Shown: one piece after another, positions 1-6,250 of the stretch
How positions within the stretch are numbered: the stretch's first letter is position 1
Layout: every line of letters starts with the position of its first letter
Made by a program: the position numbers and the translations under genes
Assembly: GCA_040775095.1 (NCBI GenBank)
Contig: JAXGTD010000181.1
Location: forward strand, 1-6,400
Direction of reading: 5' to 3'
DNA from: JAXGTD01 sp040775095
Lineage (GTDB): Bacteria > Pseudomonadota > Gammaproteobacteria > Chromatiales > Chromatiaceae
DNA: 6,400 bases
The notes under the pieces: generated by a model
What the model saw: the letters and a program-made list of their open reading frames with translations, nothing else
Databases searched by the model: none
Told to the model about the DNA's origin: nothing

Positions 1-649
1 CGAGAAAGGCGACTTCAACGTCGGCGATCCGCTGCGTCCCCAGCCAGACCCCGGGCAGGCTCCCCATGCGCGCCTTGACGCGGCCGTTGGCGGTCTGAAC
101 CTCGCGCTCGCTCAACCGATCCGCGGCAATCCCGAGCGGCTGAATCAGTGAGGCCGGCAGTACGATCGCATCGGCGCCGGTATCGATCAGCAGCAGTTTC
201 TCGATACGTTCGCCGCGAGCCCCCTCAAGTGACACCGTGACCGAGTGCTGATTGCCCTCGCGCCGGGTCTCGAGCACGATGTTCTTCGGATCGTCGCCGG
301 TACTCGAGCCCCCCACGTCGACGATGGGCGGCGGGGGTACCGCGCCCGGGGTCGTCCGACCCAGCACGATGACGCGCTCGATACCGCCGTGAGGACCCTG
401 CACGATGATGTGATCAAAGCGTTCCAACAACAGACGCAGACGACGATAGATGTCATCGCCCTCCGCGCGTCCAACCGCATCTTCGAGATATTCTCCACCA
501 ACAACCTCAAACCGATGCTCCGCCGCGAGCCGTTCCAGCTCCGGTGCAATGTCCACTTGCACCGAGAGTGCCGTAACGGACCAGCACCAAAGCACCGAGA
601 ACAGGGTCAGGCGAACAGATCCCGCGGCGCGTTGGTTGATGACGTACAT
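1..649 (-). CDS. Exported retropepsin-like (clan AA) aspartic protease, C-terminus cut off by window edge
   Basis: The frame is open from an ATG at 649-647 to the left edge, giving 216 complete residues and no stop. The start is supported by GGGGAG about 8 bases upstream. Residues 1-29 look like a signal peptide: Arg7 and Arg13, a hydrophobic stretch LTLFSVLWCWSVTALS, and probable cleavage after ALS, so the protein should act in the periplasm. Residues about 33-98 form a small N-terminal domain (APELERLAAE..., then RLRLLLERFDHIIVQ and GGIERVIVLG). A Pro/Gly-rich linker follows at about 99-120. The protease domain begins near 122, with the catalytic motif LLLIDTGADAIVLP: Asp156-Thr157-Gly158 is the active-site triad of single-domain retropepsin-like enzymes, which work as dimers. 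The later segment VQTANGRVKARMGSLPGVWLG matches the flap region of the TIGR02281-like family. The family assignment is confident; the substrate is unknown. It is transcribed divergently from argD. Confidence 0.85.
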   Translation of the reverse strand, partial: MYVINQRAAGSVRLTLFSVLWCWSVTALSVQVDIAPELERLAAEHRFEVVGGEYLEDAVGRAEGDDIYRRLRLLLERFDHIIVQGPHGGIERVIVLGRTTPGAVPPPPIVDVGGSSTGDDPKNIVLETRREGNQHSVTVSLEGARGERIEKLLLIDTGADAIVLPASLIQPLGIAADRLSEREVQTANGRVKARMGSLPGVWLGTQRIADVEVAFL

Positions 650-681
650 GACCCACTCTCCCCGATCCAAGGAACCACTGC

Positions 682-710
682 AGCTTAGCAGCGGCGACCG
701 CGACCGCCAA
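682..710 (-). promoter_or_regulatory. Candidate sigma-70 promoter for the aspartic protease gene
   Basis: Read on the minus strand, TTGGCG (710-705) is followed after 17 bases by TAAGCT (687-682). A TG one base upstream of the -10 makes it an extended -10 type. Transcription would start near 675, leaving a leader of about 25 bases that contains the GGGGAG ribosome-binding site of the gene starting at 649. The -35 and -10 matches are each only 3 of 6. Spacing and position are good, but this is inferred by eye in GC-rich sequence. Confidence 0.4.
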
Positions 711-839
711 CGACCACTTCCGCCTTGGTCTCACCGATACCCGAGCCGCGGTTTCACTGCGAAAGCCGAAAACGACGGCCGCGGCGGGGTATGCACCGGT
801 CGATGCCCGGCCCGCCAAAGGCAGCACTCGGCAAGCTTT

Positions 840-863
840 CTATCAATTGCACCCTATTGGTAG
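840..863. repeat. AT-rich imperfect inverted repeat in the divergent intergenic region
   Basis: CTATCAAT (840-847) and ATTGGTAG (856-863) are 8-base arms that pair at 7 positions plus one wobble, separated by 8 bases. It is a conspicuous AT-rich patch between GC-rich flanks, preceded by AAGCTT, and lies between the two divergent candidate promoters. The size and symmetry would suit a dimeric regulator, but no known operator was recognised. The rest of 664-920 shows no convincing gene, tRNA or mobile element. Confidence 0.35.
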
Positions 864-890
864 CAGAGAGTCGCTCGTGGCGCCTCGACT

Positions 891-924
891 CAACCGGCGC
901 CGGCACTCGCGACCGACTCGGTTG
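891..924. repeat. Inverted repeats reaching into the candidate argD -35
   Basis: CAACCG (891-896) and CGGTTG (919-924) are perfect 6-base inverted arms. Inside or next to them lie the 10-base palindrome CCGGCGCCGG (894-903) and the small dyad ACCGA-C-TCGGT (912-922). The right arm overlaps the TTGTGA proposed as the argD -35. This could be an operator or a chance result of GC-rich sequence. It does not resemble the AT-rich E. coli ARG box. Confidence 0.25.
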
Positions 925-951
925 TGAGCGACCAGCGCCCGATGTTAGACT
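922..951 (+). promoter_or_regulatory. Candidate extended -10 promoter for argD-argF
   Basis: TTGTGA (922-927) and TAGACT (946-951) are separated by 18 bases, and TG at 943-944 gives an extended -10 arrangement (TGnTAnnnT). Each hexamer matches consensus at 4 of 6 positions. The predicted start near 958 would give a leader of about 80 bases before the argD ATG at 1038, and this leader contains the hairpin at 977-1003. No ARG-box-like operator was seen. The call rests on sequence pattern only. Confidence 0.4.
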
Positions 952-976
952 GTTGAGTCTTCCAGAAATCACGCGG

Positions 977-1013
977 GGCGGTTTCCTTTATGCCGGAACC
1001 GCCTCTTTGTTTT
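977..1013 (+). terminator. Terminator-like hairpin in the argD leader (possible attenuator or sRNA terminator)
   Basis: GGCGGTTTC (977-985) pairs with GGAACCGCC (995-1003): nine pairs, one of them a T-G wobble, with a 9-base loop. It is followed by the T-rich run TCTTTGTTTT (1004-1013). This has the form of a rho-independent terminator reading rightward. No plus-strand gene was found upstream for it to end, and argD begins only 24 bases further on. It may therefore attenuate argD transcription or end a short RNA of about 55 bases from the promoter near 922-951. The tract is interrupted by C and G, so termination may be partial. Confidence 0.5.
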
Positions 1014-1037
1014 GGCGTTGTTCTCGACAGGTTCCAT

Positions 1038-2216
1038 ATGGGCGAATCGCTGATGTCCACCTATAATCGCCTACCCGTCGCATTTGCGCGCGGACAAGGT
1101 GTTTGGCTGTGGGACGTAGCCGGCAAGCGTTATCTCGACGCCCTCTCGGGCATCGCCGTGTGCGGACTTGGGCACGCCCACCCCGGAGTGCATGACGCAG
1201 TATGCGATCAGGCGGGAACACTGATTCACACGTCCAACCTCTACCAGGTACCGACACAAGCGGCGCTGGGCGAGCGCCTGTGTCAGGTGTCCGGGATGGA
1301 GCGCGTGTTTTTCGCCAACTCCGGGGCCGAGGCCAACGAGGCCGCCATCAAGCTTGCCCGCCTGCACGCACACCAGACCGGGGTCGAACAGCCGGCGGTC
1401 CTGGTGATGGAGAACAGCTTCCACGGACGCACACTCGCGACCCTCACGGCAACCGGCAGTCGCAAGGCGCAAGCGGGCTTCGAACCGCTGGTGCAGGGCT
1501 TCGTCCGGGTGCCATACGATGACCCTGAAGGCGTCGCCACGGCTGGCGCCAACCGGTTAAACATCGTTGCAATCCTGGTAGAGCCAATTCAGGGAGAGGG
1601 TGGTGTCGTGGTCCCATCCGACGGTTACCTCCAGAATCTTCGGGAGCAGTGCGACCGTAATGGCTGGCTGCTGATGCTCGATGAGATTCAAACGGGAATG
1701 GGCCGCACCGGGCGCATGTTCGCGCACCAGCACGCGGGTATCCTCCCGGACGTCATGACGCTGGCCAAGGGCCTCGGCAACGGTGTCCCAATTGGCGCCT
1801 GTCTCGCCCGCGGACCGGCGGCAAACGTGCTCGGCCCCGGCTCACATGGGTCGACTTTCGGAGGCAATCCCTTGGCGTGTCGCGCCGGGGTCGCGGTGCT
1901 CGACGCCCTTGCCGATCAGGACCTCGTCGCTCACGCGGGGATTATGGGGGCGCGGCTCCTGGACGATCTGCAAAGTGCGCTGAGCTCGCTGCCCGGCGTC
2001 GTGGAGATTCGCGGACGTGGCCTGATGATCGGTATCGAGCTCGATCGGCCTTGCGGCGAATTGGTCAACGCGGCACTCGGCGAGGGTCTTCTCATCAACG
2101 TGACAGCCGAGCGGGTGATCAGACTCCTGCCACCCCTCATTCTGGAAGCCGACGAGGCTGACCTCATCGTCACCGGACTGTCACGCCTGCTACACGAATT
2201 CTTCCGTCATCCATAG
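1038..2216 (+). CDS. argD: Acetylornithine aminotransferase (class III PLP enzyme)
   Basis: This PLP enzyme converts N-acetylglutamate 5-semialdehyde and glutamate to N-acetylornithine and 2-oxoglutarate in cytoplasmic arginine synthesis; many ArgD enzymes also serve lysine synthesis as the DapC activity. From the ATG at 1038 it is 392 residues, the usual ArgD length. Class III motifs appear in order: ALSGIAVCGLGHAHP near 35-49, SGAEANEAA at 95-103 (phosphate binding), NSFHGRT at 126-132 (Phe-His contacting the cofactor ring), DEIQTGMGRTG at 215-225 (Asp215 binding the pyridine nitrogen), Lys244 in LAKGLGNG (Schiff-base lysine), GSTFGGNP at 271-278, and RLLPPL near 362. The start at 1038 is chosen because ACAGG lies 6 bases upstream and family similarity begins at MSTYNRLPVAF; an in-frame ATG at 990 sits in the leader-hairpin loop and an ATG at 1053 is also possible. 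The stop overlaps a possible argF GTG start by one base, suggesting an operon. Confidence 0.95.
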   Translation: MGESLMSTYNRLPVAFARGQGVWLWDVAGKRYLDALSGIAVCGLGHAHPGVHDAVCDQAGTLIHTSNLYQVPTQAALGERLCQVSGMERVFFANSGAEANEAAIKLARLHAHQTGVEQPAVLVMENSFHGRTLATLTATGSRKAQAGFEPLVQGFVRVPYDDPEGVATAGANRLNIVAILVEPIQGEGGVVVPSDGYLQNLREQCDRNGWLLMLDEIQTGMGRTGRMFAHQHAGILPDVMTLAKGLGNGVPIGACLARGPAANVLGPGSHGSTFGGNPLACRAGVAVLDALADQDLVAHAGIMGARLLDDLQSALSSLPGVVEIRGRGLMIGIELDRPCGELVNAALGEGLLINVTAERVIRLLPPLILEADEADLIVTGLSRLLHEFFRHP

Positions 2217-2242
2217 TGACCGCATTACGTGACGCCCATGCC

Positions 2243-3172
2243 ATGGACTCGACTCGCAAGCCACCGCGCCACTTCCTGACCCTACTGGACCTCTCGCCGG
2301 AAGAGGCCGTTGGACTGCTTCGGCGCGCGATCGAGTTAAAGGAGATGCTTCGCGCCGGGGTCGACTATCGACCGCTCGCGAATCGCACCCTCGCCATGGT
2401 ATTCGAGAAGTCTTCGACCCGTACCCGGGTCTCGTTCGAGGTCGGCATGGCACAATTCGGGGGCCACGCCCTGTTCCTGTCGCCCCGGGATACGCAACTC
2501 GGACGCGGCGAACCAATCGAGGACAGCGCGCGGGTCCTGTCACGCATGGTCGACGCGGTCATGGTCCGCACGTTCAGGCACGACGAGCTGGAGCGCTTTG
2601 CCGCATGCTCTCGCGTCCCGGTCATCAACGGTCTGACCGACCGCTTCCACCCGTGCCAATTGCTCGCCGATATGCAGACCTATCTTGAGCACCGAGGCGA
2701 TATCCGCGGGAGGACCGTGGCGTTCGTGGGTGATGGCAATAACATGTGCCACTCCTACATCAACGCGGCCCGTCTGTTCGATTTTCGGTTGCGGATTGCC
2801 TGTCCTTCGGGTTTTACGCCCGACGCGCAATTGCTTGCCGATGCCGGCGAGCGCTGCGAATTGGTCGCCGATCCACGCGATGCGGCCGAGCAGGCCGACC
2901 TGATCGTCACGGACGTCTGGGCCAGCATGGGCCAGGAGGAGGAACAAAAGGCGCGCTGCCGCGCGTTCGCCGGCTACCAAATCGACGAATCGGTCATGGC
3001 CCGGGGGAAATCCGACGCCATCTTCATGCACTGCCTGCCCGCGCATCGCGGCGAAGAGGTCAGCGCCGCGGTCATCGATGGCCCCCAGTCCGTCGTCTGG
3101 GACGAGGCCGAGAATCGACTGCATGCCCAAAAGGCGTTGCTCGAGCGCTTGCTCGTCGACGACGCAAGCTAA
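2243..3172 (+). CDS. argF: Ornithine carbamoyltransferase (anabolic)
   Basis: It transfers the carbamoyl group of carbamoyl phosphate to ornithine, giving citrulline, as a cytoplasmic trimer in arginine synthesis. From the ATG at 2243 it is 309 residues, typical of short anabolic enzymes. Visible motifs are SSTRTR at 57-62 (carbamoyl phosphate binding), HPCQ at 136-139, FVGDGNNMCHSY near 161-172 (start of the ornithine-binding domain), DVWASMGQE near 224-232, and HCLP at 263-266 (the catalytic cysteine motif binding ornithine). The start is uncertain. An in-frame GTG at 2216 overlaps the argD stop and would add nine residues; neither start has a clear Shine-Dalgarno sequence. ATG 2243 is preferred because family similarity begins at about PPRHFLTLLDLSPEE, but coupled translation from the GTG is quite possible. 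It is evidently co-transcribed with argD. Confidence 0.95.
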   Translation: MDSTRKPPRHFLTLLDLSPEEAVGLLRRAIELKEMLRAGVDYRPLANRTLAMVFEKSSTRTRVSFEVGMAQFGGHALFLSPRDTQLGRGEPIEDSARVLSRMVDAVMVRTFRHDELERFAACSRVPVINGLTDRFHPCQLLADMQTYLEHRGDIRGRTVAFVGDGNNMCHSYINAARLFDFRLRIACPSGFTPDAQLLADAGERCELVADPRDAAEQADLIVTDVWASMGQEEEQKARCRAFAGYQIDESVMARGKSDAIFMHCLPAHRGEEVSAAVIDGPQSVVWDEAENRLHAQKALLERLLVDDAS

Positions 3173-3238
3173 GCGCATCGGGCTTCACCCAGGCCTGTCG
3201 GTCTCGCACGCCAGTTACGCGTGGCCGCGTTCAACCCC

Positions 3239-3946
3239 ATGTCGCCGAGAGACGCCGCCTTGACTTTGAAACCGTTGTACCGCCTTGTCGTCGTCCTGGG
3301 CTTGGGCCTCGTGCTCGCGGGGCCCGCTTCCGCCGAAACACGCTACGTCACCGACCAGTACGATTTCAATCTACGCAGCGGCGAAAGCACCCGCTACAAG
3401 ATACTCCGGGCCCTGCCGAGCGGAACGCCGCTCGAGATTGTCTCGACAAACACCGGAACCGGGTACGCGCAGGTACGCACCAGCGACGGACTCAATGGCT
3501 ACATCCTGATGCGCTATCTGCAGGATGAGCCCGCCGCCAGGGATCAGCTCGCCGCGATGCGCGAAGAGCTCGCCCAATTGCAGCAAGCCCCGGACGCCCT
3601 CGCGACCCGTCTGCGCGACTTGCAGTCTGCCCATGCATCGCTAAAGGCGGCACACGAAACGTTGCAGAGAGAACACAGCCAGCTGGAACAGGAGCTCGGC
3701 CAGATCCGCCAGGCATCGGCGGATGTCATCGGGATCACGCGCGAGCGCACCGCGCTGCAGGATCAGGTCGTTGCCCTGCAGCGCCAGGTTGGCAACCTGG
3801 AACAACACAACCTTGAGCTCGTCAATCAGAACCGGCAGCGCTGGTTCATGATCGGGGCCGCTGTGATCATTGCCGGAATCGTTCTCGGCCTGTTGCTGCC
3901 CCACCTTCGCTTTCGCCGCCGTCCGAGCTCGTGGGGATCGCTCTAA
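3239..3946 (+). CDS. Membrane-anchored periplasmic SH3-domain/coiled-coil protein (YgiM/TIGR04211-like)
   Basis: From the ATG at 3239 the product has 235 residues. A signal peptide ends at about residue 32 (PLYRLVVVLGLGLVLAGPASA|ET). A bacterial SH3 domain covers about 33-96 (TRYVTDQYDFNLRSGESTRYKI ... GYILMRYL). A Gln/Leu/Glu-rich coiled coil runs over about 98-200. One transmembrane helix lies at about 202-221 (WFMIGAAVIIAGIVLGLLLP), followed by a short Arg-rich cytoplasmic tail (RFRRR). The predicted form is a periplasmic SH3 domain on a coiled-coil stalk anchored in the inner membrane. This order matches the TIGR04211/YgiM family, whose role is poorly known. The start is uncertain. ATG 3239 has no Shine-Dalgarno sequence, and neither does GTG 3221. 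An in-frame TTG at 3260 has GAGAGA 7 bases upstream and would give a compact signal peptide (228 residues). It follows argF by 66 bases with no terminator, so it is probably co-transcribed. Confidence 0.85.
   Translation: MSPRDAALTLKPLYRLVVVLGLGLVLAGPASAETRYVTDQYDFNLRSGESTRYKILRALPSGTPLEIVSTNTGTGYAQVRTSDGLNGYILMRYLQDEPAARDQLAAMREELAQLQQAPDALATRLRDLQSAHASLKAAHETLQREHSQLEQELGQIRQASADVIGITRERTALQDQVVALQRQVGNLEQHNLELVNQNRQRWFMIGAAVIIAGIVLGLLLPHLRFRRRPSSWGSL
3247..3262 (+). promoter_or_regulatory. Ribosome-binding site supporting a TTG start for the SH3 protein
   Basis: GAGAGA at 3247-3252 stands 7 bases before the in-frame TTG at 3260. It is the only Shine-Dalgarno-like sequence near the beginning of this gene. 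It lies downstream of the ATG at 3239, so it argues that translation may begin at the TTG. Confidence 0.4.
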
Positions 3947-4139
3947 CGGGCCCCGAGACCCCGACACTCGGCGCCGACAATCACGGCCAGCAGCTCTCCA
4001 ACTCTCGGCGGCGGAATACGGGCCGGATGCCGCGGTGACCCGCACCCGCCGAATGGATCGCGACGCGAGAGACCGGCGGCACGCGGCGTGTGCCAATGCA
4101 CGGAACTGGCTCACCGAAGCCGCACTATAAGAATACCGC

Positions 4140-4168
4140 TGATCCACTGCGTTCCTGGGATTGGATCA
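4140..4168. repeat. Seven-base perfect inverted repeat between convergent genes
   Basis: TGATCCA (4140-4146) and TGGATCA (4162-4168) are perfect inverted arms around a 15-base loop. Read leftward, the stem is followed by the mildly T-rich GCGGTATTCTTATAG, so it could act as a weak terminator for transcripts leaving ilvD. The loop is long and the tract is poor, so this is only a candidate. Confidence 0.3.
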
Positions 4169-4251
4169 ACTCGCGCATGGAGCACCCGGCCTCTGATTCG
4201 TTCCGTTCTCCGTCGCATGGGTGGCCGAAGACATCGGACCATCCCTGGCCC

Positions 4252-4267
4252 GGGCCGGCAACGGCCC
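4252..4267. repeat. GC-only hairpin just past the ilvD stop codon
   Basis: GGGCCG (4252-4257) and CGGCCC (4262-4267) form a perfect six-pair GC stem. On the plus strand the loop is GCAA, a stable GNRA tetraloop. It lies 15 bases beyond the ilvD stop, with short flanking arms GACAT (4230-4234) and ATGTC (4269-4273). There is no T-run on either side. It may stabilise an mRNA 3' end or cause pausing rather than intrinsic termination. Confidence 0.4.
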
Positions 4268-4282
4268 AATGTCAGCGTTTCC

Positions 4283-6130
4283 TCAACGCAGTTGTGAGAG
4301 GTCGCGGACGGCGCCGCGCGACGCGCTCGTTGTCATTGCCGCATAGGCGCGCAACGCGACTGAGACCTCGCGTTTGCGCCCGATCGGGGTCCAGCCGTCA
4401 ACCCCTTTCGCGTTCATACGGCCCCGGCGAGCGGCCAGTTCATCCTCGGATACCAGTAGGTTGATTCGACGCCCAGGGATGTCAATTTCAAGCTGATCCC
4501 CTTCTTCGATCAACCCAATGGCCCCCCCTTCCGCGGCCTCCGGGGACACATGTCCGATCGATAGACCCGAGGTACCGCCGGAAAAACGTCCGTCGGTGAT
4601 CAAGGCGCAGACCTTTCCCAAGCCTTTCGACTTGAGGTAGCTCGTCGGGTAGAGCATCTCCTGCATGCCAGGGCCTCCCTTCGGGCCCTCATAGCGGATC
4701 ACCAGCACATCGCCCGGCATGATACGGTCCAGCAGGATCGCCTGCACCGCGGCGTCCTGGCTCTCGAAGATCCGCGCCGGGCCCGTGAACGTCAGCACAC
4801 CCGCGTCGACGCCCGCCGTCTTGACGATACAGCCCTGCTCGGCCACGTTGCCAAACAGCACGGCGAGTCCGCCGTCCCGACTATAGGCATGCTCGAGGTC
4901 GCGGATACAGCCGCCGGTACGGTCCAGGTCCAGGTCTGGCCACAGTTCGTTCTGACTGAACGCGATCTGGGTCGCGACCCCTCCAGGCGCCGCCAGGTAG
5001 CGCTCACGCGCCACCTGCTCGCCACCGCGGCGCACGTCCCAGCGCTCGATTGCTTCCCCCAGCGTCGCGCTGTGCACCGTCGGCACGTCTTTACGAATCA
5101 GCGCACCCCGGTCCAATTCGCCGAGAATCGCGAACACCCCTCCGGCCCGGTGCACGTCCTCCATGTGGTAGGTCTGGGTCGCAGGCGCCACTTTGCACAG
5201 ATTCGGCACCCGCCGGCTCAGCCGGTCGATGTCACTCATCGTGAAATCAACCCCCGCCTCGTATGCGGCCGCCAAGAGGTGCAGCACCGTATTGGTCGAC
5301 CCGCCCATGGCAATGTCCAGGCTCATCGCGTTCTCAAACGCAGGGAAACCCGCGATCGTGCGCGGCAAGGCCCGTGCGTCGTCCTGTTCGTACCAACGGC
5401 GCGCCAGACCAACGATCAGCCGGCCCGCTTCCAAAAACAGCTCTCTGCGAGCCGCGTGGGTCGCGAGCAGGGACCCATTCCCAGGAAGGCTGAGCCCAAG
5501 CGCCTCGGTCAGACAGTTCATGGAGTTTGCAGTGAACATCCCCGAGCAAGACCCGCAGGTCGGGCAGGCGGAACGCTCATACTCGGCGACCGACGCATCC
5601 GATTGCGTGGCGTCCGCGGCCGCGACCATCGCGTCCACCAGATCCAGGTGCAGATCCGTCCCGCCGCGATCTACCTTGCCAGCCTCCATCGGCCCACCCG
5701 AAACGAACACCGCCGGGATGTTCAATCGCAGCACAGCCATCAGCATACCGGGAGTGATCTTGTCGCAGTTCGAGATACACACCAACGCATCGGCGCAGTG
5801 GGCATTGACCATGTACTCAACCGAGTCAGCAATGATGTCGCGCGAGGGGAGCGAATAGAGCATCCCTCCATGCCCCATCGCGATACCATCATCCACCGCG
5901 ATCGTGTTGAACTCCTTGGCTACGCCGCCAGCCAACTCGATCTCACGCGCAACCAGCTGACCGAGATCCTTCAGGTGCACGTGGCCCGGCACAAACTGCG
6001 TGAACGAGTTCGCGACAGCAATGATCGGCTTATCAAAGTCGTCGTCACGCATGCCGGTCGCGCGCCAGAGCGCACGCGCCCCTGCCATATTCCGGCCGTG
6101 GGTCGTAGTTCGAGAGCGATATTCGGGCAT
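4283..6130 (-). CDS. ilvD: Dihydroxy-acid dehydratase
   Basis: This iron-sulfur dehydratase converts 2,3-dihydroxy-isovalerate and 2,3-dihydroxy-3-methylvalerate to the 2-oxo acids that precede valine (and leucine) and isoleucine. At 615 residues it is about as long as the E. coli enzyme (616) and similar throughout. It begins MPEYRSRTTTHGRNMAGARALW and ends near SASRGAVRDLSQLR. Visible features are Asp81 in AVDDGIAMGH (Mg binding), Cys122-Asp123-Lys124 in CISNCDKITPGM (cluster cysteine, metal aspartate and the lysine that is carbamylated in this family), Cys195 in CPTCGSCSGMF (cluster cysteine), GGSTNTVLHL near 276-285, YEGPKGGPGMQEML at 480-493, and DGRFSGGTSG at 513-522 carrying the conserved active-site serine region. 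Position 49 is Gly, as in E. coli, where plant-type [2Fe-2S] enzymes have Cys. AGAGA lies about 6-10 bases before the ATG. It is transcribed leftward, alone, directly downstream of a 5S rRNA gene. Confidence 0.98.
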   Translation of the reverse strand: MPEYRSRTTTHGRNMAGARALWRATGMRDDDFDKPIIAVANSFTQFVPGHVHLKDLGQLVAREIELAGGVAKEFNTIAVDDGIAMGHGGMLYSLPSRDIIADSVEYMVNAHCADALVCISNCDKITPGMLMAVLRLNIPAVFVSGGPMEAGKVDRGGTDLHLDLVDAMVAAADATQSDASVAEYERSACPTCGSCSGMFTANSMNCLTEALGLSLPGNGSLLATHAARRELFLEAGRLIVGLARRWYEQDDARALPRTIAGFPAFENAMSLDIAMGGSTNTVLHLLAAAYEAGVDFTMSDIDRLSRRVPNLCKVAPATQTYHMEDVHRAGGVFAILGELDRGALIRKDVPTVHSATLGEAIERWDVRRGGEQVARERYLAAPGGVATQIAFSQNELWPDLDLDRTGGCIRDLEHAYSRDGGLAVLFGNVAEQGCIVKTAGVDAGVLTFTGPARIFESQDAAVQAILLDRIMPGDVLVIRYEGPKGGPGMQEMLYPTSYLKSKGLGKVCALITDGRFSGGTSGLSIGHVSPEAAEGGAIGLIEEGDQLEIDIPGRRINLLVSEDELAARRGRMNAKGVDGWTPIGRKREVSVALRAYAAMTTSASRGAVRDLSQLR

Positions 6131-6204
6131 CTGAATCTCTATGTCTGTGTCCGATGCTGCGTTACCCCGCCCGGCGATGGCTCCTCGGGGTCGGCGCAGT
6201 GTGG

Positions 6205-6237
6205 ACTGTTATCACGTTGACAGTGAGACATTGTCGC
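6205..6237 (-). promoter_or_regulatory. Candidate ilvD promoter with overlapping dyad
   Basis: Read on the minus strand, GCGACA (6237-6232) and GATAAC (6213-6208) are separated by 18 bases, each matching consensus at 4 of 6 positions. The predicted start near 6201 would leave a leader of about 70 bases before the ilvD ATG. The inverted repeat ACTGT (6205-6209) / ACAGT (6220-6224) overlaps the -10 and could be an operator. No leader peptide rich in Ile, Leu or Val codons was found, so ilv-type attenuation is not supported. Confidence 0.35.
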
Positions 6238-6250
6238 CCGTTCCGCGGGC

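Larger units (their letters stand above)
3947..4282. other. Convergent intergenic region without a recognisable gene
   Basis: These 336 bases separate the 3' ends of the SH3 gene and ilvD. Open frames crossing it give Arg/Pro/Ser-rich products with no recognisable domain and no good ribosome-binding site, as expected by chance in GC-rich sequence. It contains two inverted repeats, at 4140-4168 and 4252-4267, but no hairpin followed by a clear T-run in either direction. The two operons may therefore end by Rho action. No tRNA, transposon end or tandem repeat was seen. Confidence 0.6.

Noticed and set aside
187..549. A 120-codon minus-strand frame in the protease region
   Set aside because: It overlaps the protease gene in a different frame on the same strand; the frame starting at 649 carries the signal peptide and the DTG motif.
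990..1037. Upstream ATG at 990 as the argD start
   Set aside because: It lies in the loop of the leader hairpin, has no ribosome-binding site, and the added 16 residues do not resemble ArgD N-termini.
725..1066. Arg-rich plus-strand frame upstream of argD, considered as a regulatory leader peptide
   Set aside because: It is too long for a leader peptide, runs through the hairpin and past the argD start in another frame, lacks a clear ribosome-binding site, and its Arg content fits GC-rich noise.
1062..1067. Perfect TATAAT as an internal promoter
   Set aside because: It lies within the first codons of argD, no good -35 was seen at suitable spacing, and no gene starts downstream of it.
2540..3178. 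A 212-codon minus-strand open frame opposite argF
   Set aside because: It is fully antisense to argF, whose catalytic motifs are intact, and has no recognisable domain.
4090..4464. A 124-codon plus-strand frame entering the ilvD 3' end
   Set aside because: It overlaps ilvD coding sequence on the opposite strand, has no good ribosome-binding site, and its Arg/Ser/Pro-rich product has no recognisable domain.
4889..6220. A 443-codon plus-strand open frame opposite ilvD
   Set aside because: It lies antisense to the unmistakable ilvD, is rich in Arg, His and Gln, and shows no known domain. Long antisense frames are common opposite GC-rich genes.
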